From positions 1-55,643 of the forward strand of contig CAJIZL010000020.1 of assembly GCA_905182035.1 (NCBI GenBank): a stretch of 55,643 bases of DNA, given 5' to 3'. Of the stretch, positions 49,011-55,643 are shown piece by piece. How positions within the stretch are numbered: the first letter of the stretch is position 1; each line of letters starts with the position of its first letter. Below the pieces are notes generated by a model. The model ran no database searches and was not told where the DNA came from. It saw only the letters and a list, made by a program, of their open reading frames with translations. This stretch comes from Oceanospirillaceae bacterium ASP10-02a (lineage in GTDB: Bacteria; Pseudomonadota; Gammaproteobacteria; Pseudomonadales; Balneatricaceae). The position numbers and the translations under genes are program-made.

Positions 49011-50156
49011 ATGAGTGACAAAATTAAAACTGATAAAAAGTCTAGAAGAAGCTTTATAAAACAATCTAGTGGAATTGCCACTGCATTGGCATTTCCCACT
49101 ATTTTCACCTCAGGAAAAGCCTTGGCTGCACCCACTGAAATTAACATGCTAGCTTGGTATGGTCATGGTGAAGCGGATGTGGTGGCTGAATTTGAAGCTA
49201 TGCATAATGTTAAATTTAAGCCGAAGTATTACGCCGGTGGCGATAATATGCTTGCCTTAATCGCCCAATCACCACCAGGAACCTACGATTTAATCTTGTC
49301 AGATGGAGAGTTTGTCCAACAACTAGACCAAGCGGGACATATCCAACAGCTTAATCCTAGTGATTATCCATTTGATGATTTTATTCATGATGATTTCAAA
49401 AATTTCCCAGGTCACTGGCGTGATGGAAACCTTTACTCAGCAATGATCCGATTTGGATTCCTTGGAGTTTCTTATAATCGTAACGCGGTTTCAGAAAAAG
49501 AAGCAATGAGTTACAACTGCTTCTGGAATAAAAACCTTAAAGGTAAGGTCGGTCACTTTGATTGGCATCTACCCAATCTTGGAACAGCTAGCCTATATAA
49601 TGGAAACATTCCTAGTCCATTCAACTTGGACTCTACTCAGTGGGGAAAAGTGCAGCAAACAATGATGAGTCTGCGTTCACAGTCGGGTGGTTTTTTTGAT
49701 TATGGCGGGTCATTTAACTCTCTAAAGAATGGTGAGATGTTGGCAATGTGCGGTATCGGTGATTGGATCACAGGGGCGCTTGAAAGGGATGGCGCGCCAG
49801 TTACTTCGGTAGTGCCAGAAGAAGGCGGACTGCAATGGACCGAGTCATATTGTATCGGCAAAGGCTCTAAAAAAGCTGCAATAGCAAATGAGTTTATCCG
49901 TTATTTACTTTCACCTAAAGGACAAGTCAAGTCTGCATCGATGGCTGCTTACCCTGCCTTTTGTGTGACTAATGCGGGACAAGCAGCGTTGAGAAAAGAA
50001 AACTTTTTTGAAGCACAACGCACAGGACAAATTGATGGTGCTAGTAACAATCCAATAAAATTAATTAATGACGGTCGTATTCACTACAGGGATATCCCAG
50101 TTCAGCAAAGTCTCGAAGACTGGAATGACGTTTGGTCTGAATACAAAAGCTCTTAA
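49011..50156 (+). CDS. ABC transporter substrate-binding protein, PotD-like, Tat-exported
   Basis: A 381-residue periplasmic binding protein of the spermidine/putrescine class (family 1). The N-terminus has a twin-arginine motif SRRSFIK (11-17) and a hydrophobic core, with cleavage near ALAAPTE, so it is predicted to be exported folded. The body has the PotD-like pattern (INMLAWYGHGEADVVAEFEA; YDLILSDGEFVQQL; GIGDWITGALERDGAPV). Its place after creatininase makes creatinine or creatine the likely ligand; this is inferred from context only. The gap to creatininase is 48 nt. Confidence 0.88.
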   Translation: MSDKIKTDKKSRRSFIKQSSGIATALAFPTIFTSGKALAAPTEINMLAWYGHGEADVVAEFEAMHNVKFKPKYYAGGDNMLALIAQSPPGTYDLILSDGEFVQQLDQAGHIQQLNPSDYPFDDFIHDDFKNFPGHWRDGNLYSAMIRFGFLGVSYNRNAVSEKEAMSYNCFWNKNLKGKVGHFDWHLPNLGTASLYNGNIPSPFNLDSTQWGKVQQTMMSLRSQSGGFFDYGGSFNSLKNGEMLAMCGIGDWITGALERDGAPVTSVVPEEGGLQWTESYCIGKGSKKAAIANEFIRYLLSPKGQVKSASMAAYPAFCVTNAGQAALRKENFFEAQRTGQIDGASNNPIKLINDGRIHYRDIPVQQSLEDWNDVWSEYKSS

Positions 50157-50161
50157 TTGAC

Positions 50162-50225
50162 AGCTAGTCATCATTAATAATGATTACATTCTCCAACTGT
50201 TCAATTATTTAAATGATGACTAGCT
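50162..50225 (+). other. Long inverted repeat between binding-protein and permease genes
   Basis: Perfect 14-bp arms AGCTAGTCATCATT and AATGATGACTAGCT enclose 36 nt. There is no T run after it. Similar intercistronic hairpins in binding-protein operons (malE-malF) stabilise the upstream mRNA so the binding protein outnumbers the permease; I infer the same role. Confidence 0.7.
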
Positions 50226-50291
50226 TCCTAGATTTTGGATCAACATCCTAAGTGTTGGTCCATTTTCATTTATTAAGTAGAGGTATAAAGA

Positions 50292-50315
50292 ATGTTACAG
50301 GCTGGACAAGGATGA
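50292..50315 (+). CDS. Seven-residue leader ORF overlapping the permease start
   Basis: ATG 50292 follows AGAGG with 8-nt spacing and encodes MLQAGQG, ending at TGA 50313-50315. That stop overlaps the permease start codon as ATGA. The permease start itself has no well-spaced ribosome-binding site, so the small ORF may bring ribosomes to it. Confidence 0.45.
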   Translation: MLQAGQG

Positions 50316-51166
50316 TATTTTCAAATTGGATTAGAAGTTTAGATGTGTACGCATTAACTTGGCGCCTACCTGTTATCATTTGGCAGGTATTGTTTTTTCT
50401 TGCACCACTTATTTTTATGATTGCCATGTCTTTTTTTCTAGTTAAAAATTATCGAATGGTAGAGGCATTTGAACTCGTTAACTGGATGAAAATTTTCTCC
50501 AAGGGCTATTTTTGGAATAGCTATGGACTCTCATTGGGATTAGCTGCCCTAGCCACTTTCACTGCATCCTGCATCGCCTTTCCAGCATCATATTGCCTAG
50601 CATTCAAATTGTCTGAAACAGCACGCCGGTGGGCCATTTTCTTTTTAATTATCCCATTTTTCACAAGTTACTTAGTGCGTACGTTTTCTTGGTATGTGTT
50701 GATGGCAGAGTCAGGTGTAGTCAATAACATTATTGGTCATTTGGGTATTGGGCCCATTAAAATGTTGAACACAATGTTTGCTACCAATATTGGGTATCTC
50801 ACCCTGACGCTGCCTCTTGTGATTATTTTACAAACCCTATCAATGGCGAGCATCGATAAAAACCTTATTGAGGCAGCGCATAATTTAGGTGCTGGACGAG
50901 TGCGCGCCATTGTTTCAGTCATTATTCCAGCGGCTCGTATAGGCCTCATAATTGGTGCTCTATTTTGCTTCATTCTAAGTTTTGGCGACTTTGTCAGTCC
51001 CTACTATCTAGGAGGATCCAACCCACCAACACTTCCTATATTAATTATTGATACCACTAAATCAGGACAACAGTGGCCTCGGGCTGCAGTAATTGCAACC
51101 GTAATGATGGTGACACTAATGCTGGTTGCACTTAGTGCTATTAAGATTGCCTACAAAAAGAGATAG
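50312..51166 (+). CDS. ABC transporter permease, PotB-like
   Basis: A 284-residue inner-membrane permease with about six transmembrane segments and the EAA coupling motif (NLIEAAHNLGAGRVRAIVSVIIP) that contacts the ATPase. It resembles PotB/PotH. A longer frame to 50252 exists, but ATG 50312 (MIFSNWIRSL) fits the family. It overlaps the leader ORF by ATGA, and the next permease gene starts at its stop. Confidence 0.88.
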   Translation: MIFSNWIRSLDVYALTWRLPVIIWQVLFFLAPLIFMIAMSFFLVKNYRMVEAFELVNWMKIFSKGYFWNSYGLSLGLAALATFTASCIAFPASYCLAFKLSETARRWAIFFLIIPFFTSYLVRTFSWYVLMAESGVVNNIIGHLGIGPIKMLNTMFATNIGYLTLTLPLVIILQTLSMASIDKNLIEAAHNLGAGRVRAIVSVIIPAARIGLIIGALFCFILSFGDFVSPYYLGGSNPPTLPILIIDTTKSGQQWPRAAVIATVMMVTLMLVALSAIKIAYKKR

Positions 51167-51171
51167 TGACA

Positions 51172-51969
51172 ATGTTAAATGACAAATCAATTGTATGGCT
51201 GTTAAGGATTTATTTACTGCTAGTTTTTGTATTTATATTCATGCCAATTGTCACCAGTGTGGTGTTTTCATTCAATTCTGATCGCTTCCCATCACTACCA
51301 TTAGGGCACTTTACCTGGAATTGGTATGACAAAGTCTATAATGATCCAGAAACCTGGGATGCCATCAGAACTAGCATCATCGTAGCCTTATCAGCCTCCT
51401 TGTTAGCAACTATTATTGGTTTTTGTACCGCGTACACAGACTTTCGTTATAATTTTAGGTTTAAAAATGCATATTTAGCATTGGCATTATTGCCTCCAAC
51501 TATTCCTTTAATAATACTCGCTTTAGCCATGCTTGCTTGGTTTTCAAAGCTTGGTATTTCAGGACAAATATGGGCTCTGATTATTGCGCACACTGTATTG
51601 GGGGCCCCTTTTGCTATGGCTATTATTCGTCTTCGTCTGCAGCAGATGGACAAAGATCTGGAATCAGCGGCATGGAATTTAGGCGCTTCTGAATGGGCTA
51701 CTATGAGGTACGTTATTATTCCATTTGCCCTACCATCAATTATTTCTGCACTCTGCCTAACAATGGCTGTGTCATTTGATGAGTTTGCAATTGCCTGGTT
51801 CGTATCGGGTCTAAATAAGTCTATTCCTGTTGTGATTCTGGAAATATTACAAGGTAATGTTGACCCCCAAATCAACGCCATTGGATCTTTTGTATTTGCC
51901 ACGACAATGACTTTAGTGGTGATTGCTCAGCTATTTCTTTTCACTAAAAAACCCACAACAATAAAATAG
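51172..51969 (+). CDS. ABC transporter permease, PotC-like
   Basis: A 265-residue second permease of the importer, with about six transmembrane segments and the EAA motif DLESAAWNLGASEWATMRYVIIP. It resembles PotC/PotI (PIVTSVVFSFNSDRFPSLPLGHFTWNWY). It follows the first permease with a few bases between (GTG 51166 is an alternative start overlapping the previous stop). It forms a heterodimer channel with the first permease. Confidence 0.9.
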   Translation: MLNDKSIVWLLRIYLLLVFVFIFMPIVTSVVFSFNSDRFPSLPLGHFTWNWYDKVYNDPETWDAIRTSIIVALSASLLATIIGFCTAYTDFRYNFRFKNAYLALALLPPTIPLIILALAMLAWFSKLGISGQIWALIIAHTVLGAPFAMAIIRLRLQQMDKDLESAAWNLGASEWATMRYVIIPFALPSIISALCLTMAVSFDEFAIAWFVSGLNKSIPVVILEILQGNVDPQINAIGSFVFATTMTLVVIAQLFLFTKKPTTIK

Positions 51970-51978
51970 AGATACATC

Positions 51979-53079
51979 ATGAGTGAAGGACAGATAGTTT
52001 TTGAGAACGTAACAAAACAGTTTGGTAGCGCAGTCGCTGTGCAACCTATTAATTTTGAAATTAAAGCTGGTGAGTTCCTTGCAATTATGGGTTCCAGTGG
52101 GTGTGGGAAAACAACGACACTGCGGATGCTGGCTGGGCTCGAAACACCTTCAAGTGGAGAGATAAGGCTAAATGGTGTGCGTATGAATGAATTAAAAGCG
52201 CATGAAAGAGAAACGCCTTTAGTCTGGCAAACCCTAGCCCTTTTCCCCTTTTTAAATGTCATTGAAAACGTAGAGTTTGGGCTTAAGATGCGTGGCGTAG
52301 AAAAATCTGAGTGCACGAAGAGATCATTAAAGTGGCTTAAACGGATGGAGATCGAACAGTTTGCAAATCGTTCAATAGACCAATTGTCTGGTGGGCAGCG
52401 ACAAAGAGTTGCTCTAGCACGTGCCTTGGTGACTGAGCCACCAGTGCTGCTTTTGGATGAACCTTTAAGTGCACTGGATCAGAATTTGGTTGTGCGCATG
52501 CAGAGTGTATTAACTCGACTACAAAAGGAACTGGGCATTACTTTTGTCTATGTTACCCATAGCCAGTCTGAAGCTTTTGCAATGGCCGATAGAGTTGTCA
52601 TCATGAGTGAAGGCGTTATAGAACAAATTGGATCACCCAAAGAAATTTATAGGAATCCAGCTAGCCGTTTTGTCGCCGAGTTTGTTGGCACCAATAATAT
52701 TATCAGTGGTTATATTAAAGAGCTAAACGAACACAGCATGATCTGTAACACAGCTTTTGGGGTAATAGAGTCTAATCTGCATGATGGAAATAACAGCCAT
52801 GTTGCAGGTGGGGCAGTTGAACTGGTTATTAGTGCAGACATGGTCGAATTATCACAGGAAAAAACATCCTCTAAAAACGAGATCCAAATACAATTTATTG
52901 CTGAAGAATTTACTGGTTCGGTGGTCACTCTGTATTTTGAAGATGACAACAAAAATGAGCTAATAGTACAAAAGCAACAACGAGAAATAGAGCCATTAGA
53001 GTTAACCTATGGCTGCAAAATTTATGCCCACTGGGATCCCATAAATGTTTTCTGTATACCCGAGGTAAACGCAGGATAA
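51979..53079 (+). CDS. ABC transporter ATP-binding protein, PotA-like
   Basis: A 366-residue ATPase that powers the importer. Walker A is GSSGCGKTT (38-46), the Q-loop Gln is Q84, the signature is LSGGQ (136-140), Walker B is LLLDE (157-161) and the switch His is H194. The C-terminal part (from about 240) is a TOBE-like regulatory domain, as in PotA. ATG 51979 lies 9 nt after the PotC-like gene, so it is in the same operon. Confidence 0.93.
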   Translation: MSEGQIVFENVTKQFGSAVAVQPINFEIKAGEFLAIMGSSGCGKTTTLRMLAGLETPSSGEIRLNGVRMNELKAHERETPLVWQTLALFPFLNVIENVEFGLKMRGVEKSECTKRSLKWLKRMEIEQFANRSIDQLSGGQRQRVALARALVTEPPVLLLDEPLSALDQNLVVRMQSVLTRLQKELGITFVYVTHSQSEAFAMADRVVIMSEGVIEQIGSPKEIYRNPASRFVAEFVGTNNIISGYIKELNEHSMICNTAFGVIESNLHDGNNSHVAGGAVELVISADMVELSQEKTSSKNEIQIQFIAEEFTGSVVTLYFEDDNKNELIVQKQQREIEPLELTYGCKIYAHWDPINVFCIPEVNAG

Positions 53080-53137
53080 TTATCTTTCAATTAACCTAAC
53101 TAGAGTTCAATTAACGTATCAATTCAGGAGATACTAT

Positions 53138-54352
53138 ATGCAACGTATAGAAAGACCACAAGCTATCAACTTTGAAAATGGCATTAAGGATAAACCCACT
53201 TTTTCTGCTGCTGAAATGGCAAATCGTAATGGGAAATTGCGAGCGCATTTATCATCAGAGAACCTTGATGCAGCTGTTTTTTCATCTATTCATAATATTA
53301 ATTATTTCGCTGACTTTGTTTATTGCTCATTTGGCCGGCCCTATGCGTTAGTCGTTACGCATGATGCACATACAACCGTTACAGCAAATATTGATGGCGG
53401 TCAGCCTTGGCGTCAAAGTTACGATGACAACATTGTTTATACAGACTGGGAAAAAGATAATTATTTTCGAGCTTTGAAAAAATTAGTGCCCGGAAAAGCT
53501 AGAGTCGGTATTGAATATGACCATATCACTTTGGAACGAAGAGAGAAGTTAGCTGAGTTTATGCCCGATGCTGAGTTCGTTGACATTGGTGTGGCTACTA
53601 TGAAAATGCGTATGATCAAATCTGCTGAAGAGCATGCATTAATTAGACAAGGCGCTCGAGTATCTGATATCGGCGGTGCTGCTTGCGCTGAAGCCATTTG
53701 CGAAGGTGCACCAGAATATGAAGTTGCACTTCACTCTACACAAGCAATGGTTCGAGCCATTGCTAATACCTATCCCCATACAGAGTTAATGGATTCTTGG
53801 ACTTGGTTTCAGTCTGGTATCAATACCGATGGTGCTCATAACCCTGTCACTACTAGACGAATAGAAAAAGGGGATATATTAAGTCTGAACTGTTTTTCCA
53901 TGATCTCAGGATACTATCAGGCACTAGAGCGCACAATGTTTTACCACTCAGCCACTAAACGTGAGATTGAGCTTTGGGAGATAAATTGTGAAGTTCATAA
54001 AAAGGGTTTGACTCTTATTAAACCTGGAGCAGTTTGCAGTGACATTGCTGCAGAACTTAATGAAATATTTCTAACCCACAATTTACTTCAGTACCGTACT
54101 TTTGGATATGGGCATTCATTTGGATCTCTTTCTCATTATTATGGCCGCGAAGCTGGACTTGAATTACGAGAGGATATCGACACAGTGATAGAGCCAGGTA
54201 TGGTTGTGTCCATTGAACCTATGATCACTCTGCCAGAGGGTGTAAATGGTGCTGGTGGTTATCGCGAACATGACATATTAATTGTTGGTGATGATGGGGC
54301 TGAAAATATTACTCATTTCCCATTTGGTCCAGAGCACAATATTATCAGATAG
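53138..54352 (+). CDS. Creatinase (creatine amidinohydrolase)
   Basis: A 404-residue pita-bread-fold (M24-family) enzyme splitting creatine into sarcosine and urea. It matches Pseudomonas putida creatinase along nearly its whole length (NINYFADFVYCSFGRPYALVV; NIDGGQPWRQ; RMRMIKSAEEH; DGAHNPVTTRRIEKGDILSLN; GYGHSFGSLSHYYGREAGLELRED; GPEHNIIR). The catalytic His corresponds to H234 and the substrate Phe and Arg lie in SFGRPYA. Creatinase uses no metal, and the metal ligands of M24 peptidases are indeed not kept. It completes the creatinine-to-sarcosine route. AGGAG precedes the ATG. Confidence 0.95.
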   Translation: MQRIERPQAINFENGIKDKPTFSAAEMANRNGKLRAHLSSENLDAAVFSSIHNINYFADFVYCSFGRPYALVVTHDAHTTVTANIDGGQPWRQSYDDNIVYTDWEKDNYFRALKKLVPGKARVGIEYDHITLERREKLAEFMPDAEFVDIGVATMKMRMIKSAEEHALIRQGARVSDIGGAACAEAICEGAPEYEVALHSTQAMVRAIANTYPHTELMDSWTWFQSGINTDGAHNPVTTRRIEKGDILSLNCFSMISGYYQALERTMFYHSATKREIELWEINCEVHKKGLTLIKPGAVCSDIAAELNEIFLTHNLLQYRTFGYGHSFGSLSHYYGREAGLELREDIDTVIEPGMVVSIEPMITLPEGVNGAGGYREHDILIVGDDGAENITHFPFGPEHNIIR

Positions 54353-54726
54353 AAAATATCAATATGAATCTTAACGCCTGAAGAAAGTGAAACCGTTGTT
54401 AGATCTCTACTCAGTTGGCAGGTTCTGCTGATTGGGTGTTTTTATCAATTTTGAATGCACTTTATTACAAGCTTTAGACTTAACAGCACTTAAAGCATGA
54501 GGTTTTTAACGTTTAACAAGTGTTAATTTTCTTAATTATGCATAGAGAATTTTGATACAGCTTCCAGTGTTTGCATCAGATAAACTCTGTCTTGTCTTTA
54601 TACTGGCTAGTTATGATGAGATCTCGCTATAAGCATAAAACCCAGTCTATGGAGTGAATAGTATCAAGGGATAGCATTAAAGAATCTAGCTGCGTGCATC
54701 ACGAAGGATGCATCAAAGGACTATTT
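54353..54726. other. Intergenic region after the creatinase gene
   Basis: I see no coding frame I would trust, and no clear rho-independent terminator for the creatinine operon. It ends with the ribosome-binding site of the small ORF at 54727. Confidence 0.4.
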
Positions 54727-55026
54727 ATGACTAAACGTACCTATTTTGTGTTGAAAAAACTTAAAATGATTCGACACAGAATTATAGTGTTTATTATTTT
54801 TCCTATGTTGTTATCAACATTTTCTCTGGCTGATATGAGAGTTGATCGGTTTTTCTCTTTCCTTATGTTGGCATCTACAATTTCTATAGAAGATGTGAAG
54901 CTCAATCAGCTTATTTCAATGGAGGTAAAACAACAGATCGTTGCCGATGTAACTATTGATAAGAAAGCCTTTGATGATGTTCCGATTCAGTTTACTGCTG
55001 ATCAAATCGGGGGGGATTTTAAGTAG
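54727..55026 (+). CDS. Small exported or membrane protein of unknown function
   Basis: 99 residues with a basic N-terminus and hydrophobic stretch (IIVFIIFPMLLSTFSLA) that reads as a signal peptide, then a polar C-terminal part. No family recognised. AAGGA lies 7 nt before ATG 54727. It is the last ORF before the 55.1-kb partial attachment site. Confidence 0.45.
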   Translation: MTKRTYFVLKKLKMIRHRIIVFIIFPMLLSTFSLADMRVDRFFSFLMLASTISIEDVKLNQLISMEVKQQIVADVTIDKKAFDDVPIQFTADQIGGDFK

Positions 55027-55057
55027 GTTAGTAGCCACAAACCTAAAAATAGGCTAT

Positions 55058-55091
55058 TGGTGTCCAGCTAATGGTGTCCAATTGGTGTCCA
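55058..55091. repeat. Three short direct repeats TGGTGTCCA
   Basis: TGGTGTCCA occurs at 55058, 55072 and 55083. A second pair, TGTGCCCCCA, occurs near 55200 and 55212. Such clustered short direct repeats near tRNA-derived cores resemble integrase arm sites. Confidence 0.5.
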
Positions 55092-55124
55092 GTTAGTAAC
55101 TACTATGGCTGTAAACCTCGTGAA

Positions 55125-55175
55125 TGGTGGGCCTAGCTCTATCAAATAGTCATTACAAAATATTGATTTATAAGC
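55125..55175. repeat. Partial attachment-like site, copy D
   Basis: TGGTGGGCCTAGC equals the 13-bp tRNA-Ala 3' end at 46822-46834, and TTGATTTATA follows about 40 bp later as in repeats A-C. The intervening tRNA arms are not conserved. Orientation matches copy C, so C and D would be direct repeats flanking the creatinine module. Confidence 0.5.
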
Positions 55176-55310
55176 ATATATTACAGTGCAGAACATATAT
55201 GTGCCCCCATATGTGCCCCCAATTAATAATTTACATTTTGTTGGCATCTAATCTACATCGTTCCTGACACGGCTTAGTTAACCACTTTTCAGCCAGTGAT
55301 GCATATCCGA

Positions 55311-55643
55311 CTAGTACTTCGTTTTCTCAAGGCAAGACTCAATAAACACCCCTTCGGTCGTATAAAATCGTGGTTCAAACTTACCATGAAGTCGGACGTT
55401 ATCAGCCTTCTCGTAAAACATACCACCACAACCTGGATGCTCAAAGTCGGTGTTGCGTTCCCCATGATACATAAAGCCATGAACATCTAGATCTCCACGT
55501 TCCTTGGTAGGTTTGTAAGGAACAACTACATAACTACTGCACTTCAAACATCGCTCTTGGCCAGTCCGAGCTTTAGCTAACTCAATGTATTTCGCGTAAC
55601 TATTAATGGTCTCAATAGTCGAATCTAACCACTCTCGACGTGA
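55311..55643 (-). CDS. Partial gene at the right edge, possible zinc-ribbon protein
   Basis: An open frame enters from the right edge and stops at 55311-55313, giving 110 residues of the C-terminus. It contains CLKC followed about 40 residues later by HPGCGG, a possible zinc-binding set, and aromatic-rich sequence (HGKFEPRFYTTEGVFIE). No family recognised. The start is outside the window. Confidence 0.5.
   Translation of the reverse strand, partial: SRREWLDSTIETINSYAKYIELAKARTGQERCLKCSSYVVVPYKPTKERGDLDVHGFMYHGERNTDFEHPGCGGMFYEKADNVRLHGKFEPRFYTTEGVFIESCLEKTKY

Overview
The window looks like chromosomal DNA of a marine-type gammaproteobacterium in the Pseudomonadales/Oceanospirillales group. 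The evidence is its housekeeping genes and their order. The run fadB-fadA-topA followed by a small DUF6586-like gene, with a universal stress protein and an Uup-type ABC-F ATPase close by, is the arrangement I know from Pseudomonas and relatives. AlaA, TrmH, PdxB, EpmC, TatD, RmuC and S1 all read as gammaproteobacterial. Genus is not decidable by eye.

Region 1 (1 to about 30.4 kb) is a compact core. It has a tRNA Asp-Val-Asp operon with its own promoter and terminator, then yajG, msrB, alaA, a tightly coupled trmH-pdxB-NAD-kinase-like operon, a stand-alone pheA, a Sco copper chaperone, epmC, a MATE pump, trxA, a ProQ/FinO-domain gene with a short uncatalogued ORF in front of it, topA, fadBA, uspA, uup, tatD, a small glutaredoxin, a PuuR-like regulator, rmuC, rpsA and a membrane-bound EAL protein.

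Region 2 (about 30.4 to 37.8 kb) is looser. It holds a truncated DUF1800 gene, a SOUL haem protein, a Gfo/Idh/MocA oxidoreductase divergent from an XRE regulator with a 31-bp palindrome, a PfkB sugar kinase abutting the broken 3' end of an OGT/TPR glycosyltransferase, and a CoA-ligase/enoyl-CoA-hydratase pair.

Region 3 (about 37.5 to 55.6 kb) is accessory DNA with pseudogenes, phage-type genes (DUF3846, DUF1643), AlkB, a compositionally foreign GMC oxidoreductase, and two catabolic clusters. A repeat of about 60 bp recurs three times (37.8, 43.3 and 46.9 kb). Two copies are joined to a degenerate tRNA-Ala 3' part, and a fourth partial site lies at 55.1 kb. I read these as attachment-site scars dividing the region into modules. 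The last module (46.9 to 55.1 kb) is a creatinine-utilisation locus: a LysR regulator divergent from creatininase, a complete PotDBCA-type ABC importer with a Tat-signal binding protein, and creatinase. Together they would import creatinine or creatine and convert it to sarcosine plus urea. The preceding module (43.4 to 46.5 kb) encodes an amidohydrolase, a GST and an M19-dipeptidase-like protein lacking several expected metal ligands; its substrate is unknown. No integrase or intact insertion sequence is visible inside the window.
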